DNA of 64,000 nucleotides, taken from Bactericera cockerelli. Its lineage: Eukaryota > Arthropoda > Insecta > Hemiptera > Triozidae. Positions within the stretch are counted from its first letter, which is position 1. Each line of letters starts with the position of its first letter. Shown here one piece after another: positions 43,138 to 51,393 of this stretch. The stretch is taken from assembly GCA_024516035.1 (NCBI GenBank), contig CM044964.1:4504240-4568239 (forward strand), written 5' to 3'. The translations under genes and the position numbers were made by a program. Below the pieces are notes generated by a model. It ran no database searches. It was not told the DNA's origin and worked only from the letters and a program-made list of their open reading frames with translations.

Positions 43138-44335
43138 GTGAGTGTGGGGGAGATGATTGTGGTGAGTGTGGGGGAGATGATTGTGGTGAGTGTGGGGAGA
43201 TGATTGTGGTGAGTGTGGGGAGAGGTGGGAGATGATTGTGGTGAGTGTGGGGGAGATGATTGTGGTGAGTGTGTGGGGAGATGATTGTGGTAGTGTGGGA
43301 GATGATGTGTGAGTGTGGGGAGATGATTGTGGTGAGTGTGGGGGAGATGATTGTGGTGAGTGTGGGAGAGATGATTGGTGGTGGTGAGTGTGGGGGAGAT
43401 GATTGTGGTGAGTGTGGGGAGATGATTGTGGTGAGTGTGGGGAGATGATTGTGGTGAGTGTGGGGAGATGATTGTGGTGAGTGTGGGGAGATGATTGTGG
43501 TGAGTGTGGGGGAGATGATTGTGGTGAGTGTGGGGAGATGATTGTGGTGAGTGTGGGGGAGATGATTGTGGTGAGTGTGGGGGAGATGATTGTGGTGAGT
43601 GTGGGGAGATGATTGTGGTGAGTGTGGGGGAGATGATTGTGGTGAGTGTGGGGGAGATGATTGTGGTGAGTGTGGGGGAGATGATTGTGGTGAGTGTGGG
43701 GGAGATGATTGTGGTGAGTGTGGGGGAGATGATTGTGGTGAGTGTGGGGAGATGATTGTGGTGAGTGTGGGGGAGATGATTGTGGTGAGTGTGGGGGAGA
43801 TGATTGTGGTGAGTGTGGGGGAGATGATTGGTGGATTGGGGATGATGTGGTAGTGGGGGAGATGATTGTGGTTGAGTGTGGGGGAGATGATTGTGGTGAG
43901 TGTGGGGGAGATGATTGTGGTGAGTGTGGGGAGAGTGATGTGTGGTGAGTGTGGGGGAGATGATTGTGGTGAGTGTGGGGGAGATGATTGTGGTGAGTGT
44001 AGAGGAGATGATTGTGGTGAGTGTGGGGGAGATGATTGTGGTGAGTGTGGCGGAGATGATTGTGGTGAGTGTGGGGGAGATGAGTGTGGGGGAGATGATT
44101 GTGGTGAGTGTGGGGAGATGATTGTGGTGAGTGTGGGGGAGATGATTGTGGTGAGTGTAGAGGAGATGATTGTGGTGAGTGTGGGGGAGATGATTGTGGT
44201 GAGTGTGGCGGAGATGATTGTGGTGAGTGTGGGGGAGATGATTGTGGTGAGTGTAGAGGAGATGATTGTGGTAAGTGTGGGGAAGATGAGGGTTGGGGAG
44301 ATGATTGTGGTAAGTGTGGGGTAAATTATTTGGTA
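43115..44335 (+). repeat. Array of about 24-bp units from the exon E end and donor
   Basis: The exon E end GAGAAGATGATTGTG with donor GTGAGTGTGGGG is the first of roughly 45-50 units of GAGATGATTGTGGTGAGTG plus TGGGG(G). Units are 23 or 24 bp according to the G run. In 24-bp units the frame MIVVSVGE stays open. The tract is strongly G-rich on the sense strand. Confidence 0.93.
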
Positions 44336-44735
44336 AGCTGGTAAGTGTTGATGATATGAATCTTGAAATGATAGTAGGGGAATTTACTATGGAGTAGGAA
44401 AATTCCCTAGTAAGCCAAAAAAAAGAATAAGTTTATTATTACTAAATTCCATTCCTGAAGTATTGCTAACGCGGTTCCGGGTACTGTTTCCTGCACGCAG
44501 TCTGATTTGGAAGTTTTAGTTGGTAGGCGCCTTACTAGCAGGCGAGTCCAACATAACTTGATGAGCGTCAACTGGGTCCTGGGGATCTGCAGAAATGGAC
44601 AACACTTCTGTAAACCCTTTTGGACTCGTCATTTATTCATGAGAATTTCCGAGGCAATGAAACACTGCGTGCAGTTTCTTCAAAAAAAAAAAAAAAATTC
44701 CATTACAAATTCTCTTTTGAACCCTTGTTTCCCAG

Positions 44736-44860
44736 GACGAGGAGAAGGTAGCCAAGGAGGAGAAGGAGAAAGAGAAGGAGAAGGAGAGAAGGAGAAGGAG
44801 GCGAAGAAACCGGAGCCTAACTTGAGATCCTGCAGAACCGCGCGCGTCATGAAGCAACAG
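44736..44860 (+). CDS. PSMD1: PSMD1 exon F (acidic/basic linker), one base missing
   Basis: It starts DEEKVAKEEKEKEKEKE, matching the Lys/Glu-rich linker of Rpn2. After a one-base loss in the purine repeat near 44785-44790 it resumes as EAKKPEPNLRSCRTARVMKQ, which corresponds to the conserved EPEPNF and NPARVMPAQ region. The acceptor is CTTGTTTCCCAG (to 44735) and the donor is GTGAGA at 44861. Its 125 bp would be 126 with the missing base. A second copy of the last 20 or so coding bases with its donor lies at about 44915-44937, after an inserted dispersed repeat. Confidence 0.9.
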
Positions 44861-44872
44861 GTGAGAGCATGA

Positions 44873-44940
44873 GAGGTTGGGTGGAAGAGATTGCCATAGG
44901 CAATAACCCCGCCCGCGTGATGAAGCAACAGGTGAGATTT
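44873..44940 (+). repeat. Family E core inserted between duplicated exon F ends
   Basis: AGGTTGGGTGGAAGAGATTG and CAATAACCCCGCCC are flanked on each side by a copy of the exon F end and donor (CATGAAGCAACAGGTGAGA, with GATGAAGC in the second). The exon-edge copy thus behaves like a direct repeat of about 24 bp around the insert. Confidence 0.75.
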
Positions 44941-45177
44941 CGACAGCTCTATTGGCTTCAGGTTTCCATAACCCACTGGGAGGATATGTCAGCCATGTAT
45001 CAAAATTCCCAAGTAAATGGAACATTGGAACAACTAACAAGCCAGGCTAGCTTGCAGTTGCACACATTTCTTCGTCCGTTTTTTTTTTTAATTTATTGTT
45101 ATATTTTTTGTTGTTGTTGATGATTGTTTTGTGAAAAAAAAATGAAGTGTAAATAAATAAATAAATAAAATAAAATG

Positions 45178-45310
45178 GGAAGGGTTGGGTGGAAGAGATT
45201 GCCAAAGGCAATAACCCCGCTCTTCAGTTAGGAATTTTCTTTTCCATTTTTTTTTTTCTTTTCTTGACTTGATTGTTCTTTATATTTTTTAGACCATAAG
45301 GTTTGATTGA
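45178..45310 (+). repeat. Dispersed repeat family E
   Basis: GGGTTGGGTGGAAGAGATTG, GGCAATAACCCCGC and TCAGTTAGGAATTTTC, in the intron between exons F and G. Confidence 0.68.
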
Positions 45311-45599
45311 AGCAGCTCCTATCGATGTACGATTTTATCTGCCAGTCCACCTCGTTATTTTTTTATTTATTTTTTCATCTTGTTTATTTTTTCAAAATTT
45401 TCAAAATTGGAACGTAAAGTAAGTATATGTATTGGTGACATTGAGTATAGTAGTGATTTGTGATACAGATATTGTTTGCAGCCTTTTTCTATTTTTTTTT
45501 TTTTTTTTTTTTTTTAAGTATAAATATGACTATGATAATTGGGGTTGACCTTCTTTTATTATTTTTTGTTTCCAATTTCATGAAAATAGTGAGAACTAT

Positions 45600-45950
45600 A
45601 AAGAAATAGCCTAAGTTCTCACGATGGTTGATCCCATTTAGGAAATATGTGGTTCCGAACGAGCCAACTTTTCCACCCATGTTGGCTGGAGACCATCACA
45701 TCCCCAGCTGTAGCCAAGCTGGCTACAACAACAACAACAACCTTCTCTTAGAACCCCTTCAAAGCTTAGGAGAAGTACCTTTGTATAAATGTTTCTTTAT
45801 AAAGAAAAATAAATAATAAATAAACTATAATTATTATATAAAACACCAACAACATCATACTTATCTCTAGAGAGTACCTTTGTAAAATGTTCTTTATAAA
45901 GAAAAATAATAACATATTATATACAAAAAGTAAATCCCTGTTCTCTGCTT
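45600..45950. repeat. Dispersed repeat, inverse of the 21640-22170 segment, plus tandem tail
   Basis: GTTGGCTGGAGACCATCAC, AGCTGTAGCCAAGCTGGC and ACAACAACAACAACC are the inverse of the GGCTACAGCTGG segment at 21680. The tail AGTACCTTTGTATAAATG through TTTATAAAGAAAAATAA then appears twice (about 45772 and 45880), ending just before exon G. Confidence 0.65.
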
Positions 45951-45960
45951 CTATTCCCAG

Positions 45961-46083
45961 CTGAAGGTGATCTCCATGGCAGAGGGCAGTCTGTACACGC
46001 CTGTGAAGGAGCTGGGCATAGGAGGGATAGTTATGATGAAGAGAACCAGGACGGGGAGGACACTTTGGTTGAACCCGTGGCTG
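45961..46083 (+). CDS. PSMD1: PSMD1 exon G, one base missing
   Basis: It reads LKVISMAEGSLYTPVKELG then IGGIVMMK, corresponding to the conserved C-terminal beta region of Rpn2. A base is missing at about 46041-46043. With it restored the frame continues NQDGEDTLVEPVA, the expected LVEPVA motif, and exits in phase 1 at the GTAAGT donor (46084). The raw frame instead gives a basic, unrelated tail. The acceptor is CTATTCCCAG. It is the fourth PSMD1 exon with exactly one lost base. Confidence 0.91.
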
Positions 46084-46174
46084 GTAAGTGATTCCCTTGG
46101 CCGGACTTGCACGCACGACGACCTGGGTTCGATTCCCGGGGATTACAATTTTTTTTACTTTGTTATTTAGAGTA

Positions 46175-46275
46175 GAAAAGAATAGAATATACCTTGTTTA
46201 TACTGCCGAGGTAAGACTGAAAATTCCCTTTGACTCCAGCAGTCAAACAGGTCTTATGTATTTATAGGATAGATG
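46175..46275 (-). mobile_element. S3-related SINE tail fragment
   Basis: TACCTTGTTTATACTGCCGA and AGACTGAAAATTCCC are the reverse complement of the 3' body seen at 38650-38735. It has no tRNA head. Confidence 0.6.
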
Positions 46276-46309
46276 TACGAAGTCTATTTTTTTTAAATGC
46301 ATCATCATA

Positions 46310-46470
46310 GGATGGCGTCATCGTGAACGATGGTAGCCAGACAGTGGAGGAATGACTCAGCACTTCTACCACTATCTTTACAAGGAGGCTATTAATGGAC
46401 AAGGGCTCCCAGAACCAAGCCAATGCTGGTCTACTCCCTGTTTATAGTCCCCCAGCCAGACTGCAATAAT
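46310..46470. repeat. Dispersed repeat family C, single-unit copy
   Basis: GATGGCGTCATCGTGAACG through GCTGGTCTACTCCCTGTTT, with one unit only. It lies in the last PSMD1 intron. Confidence 0.8.
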
Positions 46471-47261
46471 ACTATGGTATTTACGTGTATGATAGGGTAT
46501 ACCTACAATATGATAAAATATACATACTTAAATATTACATAGTACATTTGGTTAATAGATAAATATTAAGATTGACATAATATAAACTCTATTCATACTT
46601 CGTGAGAGAAAAAGGCAAATGTTTTATGGGAAATCTTTGTTTGGCAAAACGTTTCAAATTTTAGTCATGTATTGAATATATTATTTACGTGTCAAAAACT
46701 GATCAATCAACATTACAACAACAACTAAAATTACGAACAACTAAGAAGTGAGACAAGAGTTAGAAAAGAAAGAGGAGTAAGAAATAAATAAATGACTAGC
46801 TTTTATGTCCTGCACAGAGGAAGAAATTGAAATTGAAATGTAAATAAAACATTTAGGCACCTGGATAAAATAAAATAACAAATTAGATAAAGAAATCACT
46901 CAATGGGCAAAATATTATCTAGGACAATGTGCTTATATAAACGATTGCATATTAATCTTATTTAGGTACTACTTAAATTATAATGGTTAATAAAACCTAT
47001 CTAGTTAATTGTATGTAACAGTATTTACAATTCAAACACAGATTCAGTATTCAGCCACTTAATGCCATACATTTGCCTCTAAAAGATCGTGAAGTGTACA
47101 TTGTGGGCATGTCAGGGCAAACTAAAAGATGGTCATAAGTTTGTATCTGCCCACAGTCACAGATGTCATTCTGGTCCTCAGCAATCCCCATTTCACAAGG
47201 TTAAGTTTAGGTATGTCATGTATTGATGTTTAGGTATGTCTCAATTACGATTAAAAATATT
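46471..47261. other. PSMD1 intron G-H, no feature
   Basis: AT-rich intron sequence without a recognised repeat. Confidence 0.6.
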
Positions 47262-47400
47262 TATGGACTCCGATCTCAGTAGCTCGATCATGAGGCGCCA
47301 TTTGTAAACTGGTGGTAGTGTTCGAGTCCATATTCGGTTAAAAAAATCGTTGAGTTCGAGCAATTGTGACGTAATAATCAGCACAAATATGATGATTTTC
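47262..47400 (+). mobile_element. tRNA-derived SINE, family S4
   Basis: GATCTCAGTAGCTCGATC, TTGTAAACTGGTGGTAGTG, GTTCGAGTCC, then GTTGAGTTCGAGCAATTGTG. It lies in the last PSMD1 intron, 150-290 bp before exon H. Confidence 0.65.
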
Positions 47401-47553
47401 ATATATTTCAATTCGCGTTCAATAAATAAATCATTACACCAATGTTTGGATTTTGTCTTAGTCGAGTGTCTGGTATTTTTATTATTTTTGTAAATAAAAG
47501 AAAAAAGTAATTGACGGAAACAAAAAGCTAAGCCATCTCCCACTCTGTTTCAG

Positions 47554-47651
47554 CTTTCGGACCCAAGCCAGATGACGACAAGGAGCCAGAGCCCCCCGAG
47601 CCATTCGCCGAGTATGACTCCTCAGCCATTCTTCGTAACCTATCTATCTAA
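47554..47651 (+). CDS. PSMD1: PSMD1 terminal exon H (Rpn13-docking tail)
   Basis: Acceptor CTCTGTTTCAG. The exon completes an Ala codon and reads FGPKPDDDKEPEPPEPF, followed by AEYDSSAILRNLSI and TAA at 47649-47651. In Rpn2 the acidic, Pro-rich extreme C-terminus, with aromatic residues just before the end, docks the ubiquitin receptor Rpn13 (ADRM1). Here PEPF and EY are present, but an Ala separates them and about ten further residues follow before the stop. This is unlike the human protein, which ends shortly after its FEY. The exon is intact at 98 bp. Confidence 0.92.
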
Positions 47652-49084
47652 GCTCGCCCCTTCTAGCCCTTCCATTTCAAGCCACTCAACCCCTTCTTCG
47701 TTAAGCCACACCTATCTATTCTTCAAGACACGCCCTGGCTCTTTAAGCTACTCCTTTATATTTTCAGACAAGGCCTGGACCTTTAAGCTACTCCTTTATA
47801 TTTTCAAGACAAGCCCGATTCTCCTCAGTAATATTTCTTTAGTAGTTAGGGAAAAATGAAATTTTAAGCCATTTCTTTCGATATTCAAGACACACCTGAG
47901 CGCAATAGCAACATTATCCAACTCTTCAGACTTTCTAGGATAGGAAAACTAATTATGTAATTATTTATTCATTCCTAAAACAAAGTTCGGATTTATTAAG
48001 AAAACACCTCGACTCATTTCGCCTAAAATTAGTAAAAATAAAACTAAAAAACTATCTCAAATATTCATTTCAATTATCTAGAAAAATATTTTCCTAGTAA
48101 AACTGAAACATTTAGCATTTCTTAATTGCTCTTCAATTTTTCATGCTGTTTTCCTGGCTTTCAAATAATTCATCTGTATTTCTTGTGTTATCTGTATATC
48201 TTATTTGCTATTTTTTTTAAATCTGAAAAATAATTATAATAATAAAAAGGACTTAATGATTGAACTATTAATTTATAATAAATGAGCGCACCTCTATTTT
48301 AATGCTGTATTTCTATCGTACAATTACTATTAATTATTTAAAAATTTAAATTACGCTGTTTGCGAGTACATAATTAATTAGTTTGAAATTGCAATATCAT
48401 CAAGAAGGAAACTGTTTCATTTCATCTACTTTGTTAGAATTTTCCTTCGAGATCTTTTCTTCATCTTATCTGATTGTCAAGAAAAAGAGATCAAGAAATT
48501 CTGTTCTTCATTATGAACAAAGGCACTTTTCCAGATATCTCCATTCAGGATTTCAAGATAGCTACTTGAAAAGGTCACATTTTCCTTTCACATGTCAACA
48601 GCGAATCCTATTTCTTAAGTATAAAAAATACAAGAAAGATACATACTCACTACAACAAATTGTATGTATTACTTCTCTCTATCATAAAACCCCTTCAAAT
48701 TCTCTTGAAATAATATTAGAGTTCATCATTGAAAAGTTAAGAAATTCAAATACCGTTAAGATATTCAAATTCTATTTTTAGTAGATATACAGAAATATTC
48801 GATCATAAAATCCCTTCAAATTACGTTAATTTGTATTTTTTTTTTGCTAAGTACATTATTTTTTATTTATTAAATCTTGTCAACAAAGCTTTGTTTGTCT
48901 CTTCCAATAAATTTGTCCGGCTTATGTTTTGAAAAATGAAAATGCATAGAAACATGCCTTATTTTGTTGCTTTATTTAGGTGATCTCCGTTTTCAATTAA
49001 TGTCTTTCCACAGAATTGAACAGATGCATCAGTTCTGTGACTGAACGTAAGCAACATTCAGCAAGTTTAGAACCCAAGATGGGT
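47652..49084 (+). other. PSMD1: PSMD1 3' UTR and downstream DNA
   Basis: Downstream of the stop there are three similar pieces with TTTAAGCTACTCCTTTATAT, TTTTCAGACA. AATAAA occurs at 48037-48042 and again near 48240; either could be the polyadenylation signal. No further gene is seen. Confidence 0.45.
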
Positions 49085-49290
49085 GACCATTCAAATTCGA
49101 ACCTTGTGATACTGGCTATTCCTGGCCCAACCAGGCTGAGTGAGGTTAATTGTGGGTAGCACTGGTGCAGGTTGGTAAGTTTTCCAGCGAATGGAGGGTT
49201 AAAACCATCGTCTCCACGTATTTACTCTAGGAGTAGACCAGATTGTCTGGTTAGAATGAAAAGGAAGTAGACCAGTCGAACCTTTAGTGC
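49085..49290 (+). repeat. Dispersed repeat family D
   Basis: CCAACCAGGCTGAGTGAGG, GTAGCACTGGTGCAGG and CCAGCGAATGGAGGG, followed by GGAGTAGACCAG phrases shared with family C neighbours. Confidence 0.6.
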
Positions 49291-49751
49291 ACCCTTATAT
49301 TTTTTTAAAACAATTTTATAGTTGTTTAGGTATTTTACCAAGTCCTATTAGAATCAAATGAAACCAAATTGCTTCTCAATTAATTATCATATTTGACAGT
49401 GATTAACCAGATATGCTCAAATTTGACAACGGTCAATTATAGAAATTGCTTCCCACGGTTGCCATATTCCTATTGAAATCTCGAGACACAATGTTGTGTT
49501 TGAAACAAACTGTTGCCTCAGTGGAAGGGCTTGAGATTTTGCCCCGAATCATAAAGAAAGATTATGTGCAATTGTGCATGCCGAAATGCACCAAGATGTA
49601 TTCTCTTATTACGCCTTGAATTCTCAAGTTATACTTTATGTTAAAATCAAAAATACACTGCGTGTAGTCTATCCTCAAATTTAAAACAGGCGTTTTGTTG
49701 CGTAGTAAAACGCATCACCGCACCGCTGCCAGTGAATCTTCAATAGCTGAT

Positions 49752-50050
49752 GATTGCACGAATAGCTCAGTGGTTAAGACTCGCTTGCAACGCGGAAGGT
49801 CCCGGGTTGAATCCTGGGCCGACAAAAATTTGTATTCATAATTTGGTTAAAGTTGTTTGTAAGGAATACCTTCCGGTGCGCTCGTGTTGACCCAGCACCT
49901 AAATGGAAGTATTTGTGTTACTTCTCGCCCATCAGAGGGAGGCATACTACGAGATGGCAGGCTACAACACAGACCACAAGCGTCCAGTAGCTTCTGTTTC
50001 ATGGCTACGAAATAAAAACGGCTGTGAAAACACTCATCTTTAAATAAAAA
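49752..50050 (+). mobile_element. tRNA-derived SINE, family S2, full length
   Basis: The most complete copy. A-box TAGCTCAGTGGTTAAG, B-box GGGTTGAATCCTGG, then GACAAAAATTTGTATTC, AAGGAATACCTTCCGG, TGCGCTCGTGTTGACC, GAGGGAGGCATACTACG and a 3' end AAAACACTCATC with an A-rich tail. Confidence 0.85.
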
Positions 50051-50079
50051 AATCATGGTATCTTCAGGCTCAGTAATGT

Positions 50080-50210
50080 GATGCAGCTCTACTGGACTAC
50101 TAACTTGAAGGTCACTGGTTCCGAGACCCTAAATTGACTATTTTTAGTAAGGCTGCCTAGTGGTTTGAGTAATTGTGACATCACCATTTGTAACAACATT
50201 TTCTTTGTCT
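50080..50210 (+). mobile_element. tRNA-derived SINE, family S4, diverged
   Basis: GCAGCTCTACTGGACTAC, AAGGTCACTGGTTCCGAG, then GTTTGAGTAATTGTGACATC. It directly follows the full-length S2 copy. Confidence 0.55.
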
Positions 50211-50309
50211 ACTAAGTTTGAATGATTCTAATATCAATCTCGCAATGTCGCCACTGGTCGTTGCCCACTCTATAACTACCCCAATTGGCCTCATGAGGCA
50301 AGAGTGTAG

Positions 50310-50410
50310 GTCATCCAAAGTACAGAGCCGAAAAAAAACTCAGACCCCGCTGGGATACGAACTCGGGTCACAGTGCAAACCGAGCATGCTACCGCTAAGC
50401 ACAACTTATG
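50310..50410 (-). mobile_element. tRNA-derived SINE head
   Basis: On the minus strand TTAGCGGTAGCATGCTCGG is A-box-like and GAGTTCGTATCCCAGCGGG is B-box-like, followed by an A/T-rich body. It has no full tRNA fold. Confidence 0.45.
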
Positions 50411-50779
50411 ATAATCTTTTGAATAGCCTTAGTGAGGTGCGTTCTAATACTAAATCTATATTCGATTTGTCATTCCAAGAAGATTCAGTCATTTCAGCAG
50501 CCATAGTATATTATTAAATTTATCATATAAGTAAGTACATAAATATTGTTTATCTTTTCCATCCTTCCTATCAACCTTCCAACCTCTCTGCCTAGCTAGC
50601 CTTGTTATCTCATAGAGCTAGCCTCTATAATCTTATATTATAAAAATGTAGGTACACCTAATATAAATAAGGTCGAATTATCTTTGGAGGTGAATTTTTT
50701 TGTTTGCACACAAAATTACAGTCCACTAGGTAACAACTCCCCTACTAGGGGATCCCTAGTAATACAAGACAATTTTTTT

Positions 50780-51065
50780 TTTTGTTGAAGTTGAGTGTTT
50801 TACAGCCTTTTTTATTACGTGTAGCTATTAAACAGGAGCTACTGTAGACGCTTGTGATCTGTGTTGTCGCCTGCCCATCCCGTAGTATGCCTCCCCTCTG
50901 ATGGGCGACACAGTAATTCCATTTTAGGTGCTGGTTCAACACGAGCGCACCGGACGGTATCCCTTACAAACAACTGTAACCAAATTTTGAATAGAATTTT
51001 TGTCGGCGCGGGGGTTCGAACCCGGGACCTTGCGCATGGCAAGCGAGTGCTTAACCACTGTATAT
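50780..51065 (-). mobile_element. tRNA-derived SINE, family S2
   Basis: Reverse copy with a head containing GGTTCGAACCCGGGACC and GCATGGCAAGCGAGTGC. It is nearly full length. Confidence 0.82.
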
Positions 51066-51326
51066 TTTTATTTATTTGTATATGCCATCTTTTTTATATA
51101 CAACAGTTACCTCATAAGCATAAACTCTTTTTTTAACCTACTAAATGCAAAGATCTCTGATACGGGTATAAAATGAAACAAAACAATGATTTTATAAAAG
51201 CATAATAAAGTTGTTTATTTTGAAATTTGAATATAGAAGAATATTAAACGATACATTAAAAACTTTAATACTTCAAGATACTCGTATTTACACACAAAAA
51301 TACATTTACTGAGAACATCAGTTGCT

Positions 51327-51329
<3 letters not shown>

Positions 51330-51388
<59 letters not shown>
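51330..51388. repeat. (GA)n microsatellite
   Basis: Almost pure GA for 58 bp, marking the edge of the repeat-poor region to the right. Confidence 0.95.

Positions 51389-51389
<1 letters not shown>

Positions 51390-51393
<4 letters not shown>

Larger units (their letters stand above)
27785..47651 (+). other. PSMD1: PSMD1/Rpn2 gene, 3' half (eight exons A-H)
   Basis: Span of the recognisable exons of the 26S proteasome non-ATPase regulatory subunit 1 (Rpn2), the large scaffold of the 19S base that carries the ubiquitin receptor Rpn13. Exons are A 27785-27899, B 29527-29642, C 37446-37533, D 39234-39418, E 42971-43137, F 44736-44860, G 45961-46083 and H 47554-47651. Junctions are AG/GT and phases agree across every boundary once single missing bases in B, E, F and G are allowed for. 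Together they encode about 300 residues, the last third of a protein of roughly 950-1000. No upstream exons were found between base 1 and 27784, so the 5' part must lie left of the window or be absent here. Introns run from about 0.9 to 7.8 kb and are filled with tandem repeats and SINEs. Confidence 0.93.

Noticed and set aside
43528..44324. Repeat protein with MIVVSVGE / GDDCGEC units
   Set aside because: It is the donor-derived array in an intron; the frames change with G-run length and there is no independent start or conservation.
45489..46116. Minus-strand frames near exon G
   Set aside because: They read through an A-run and the antisense of exon G.
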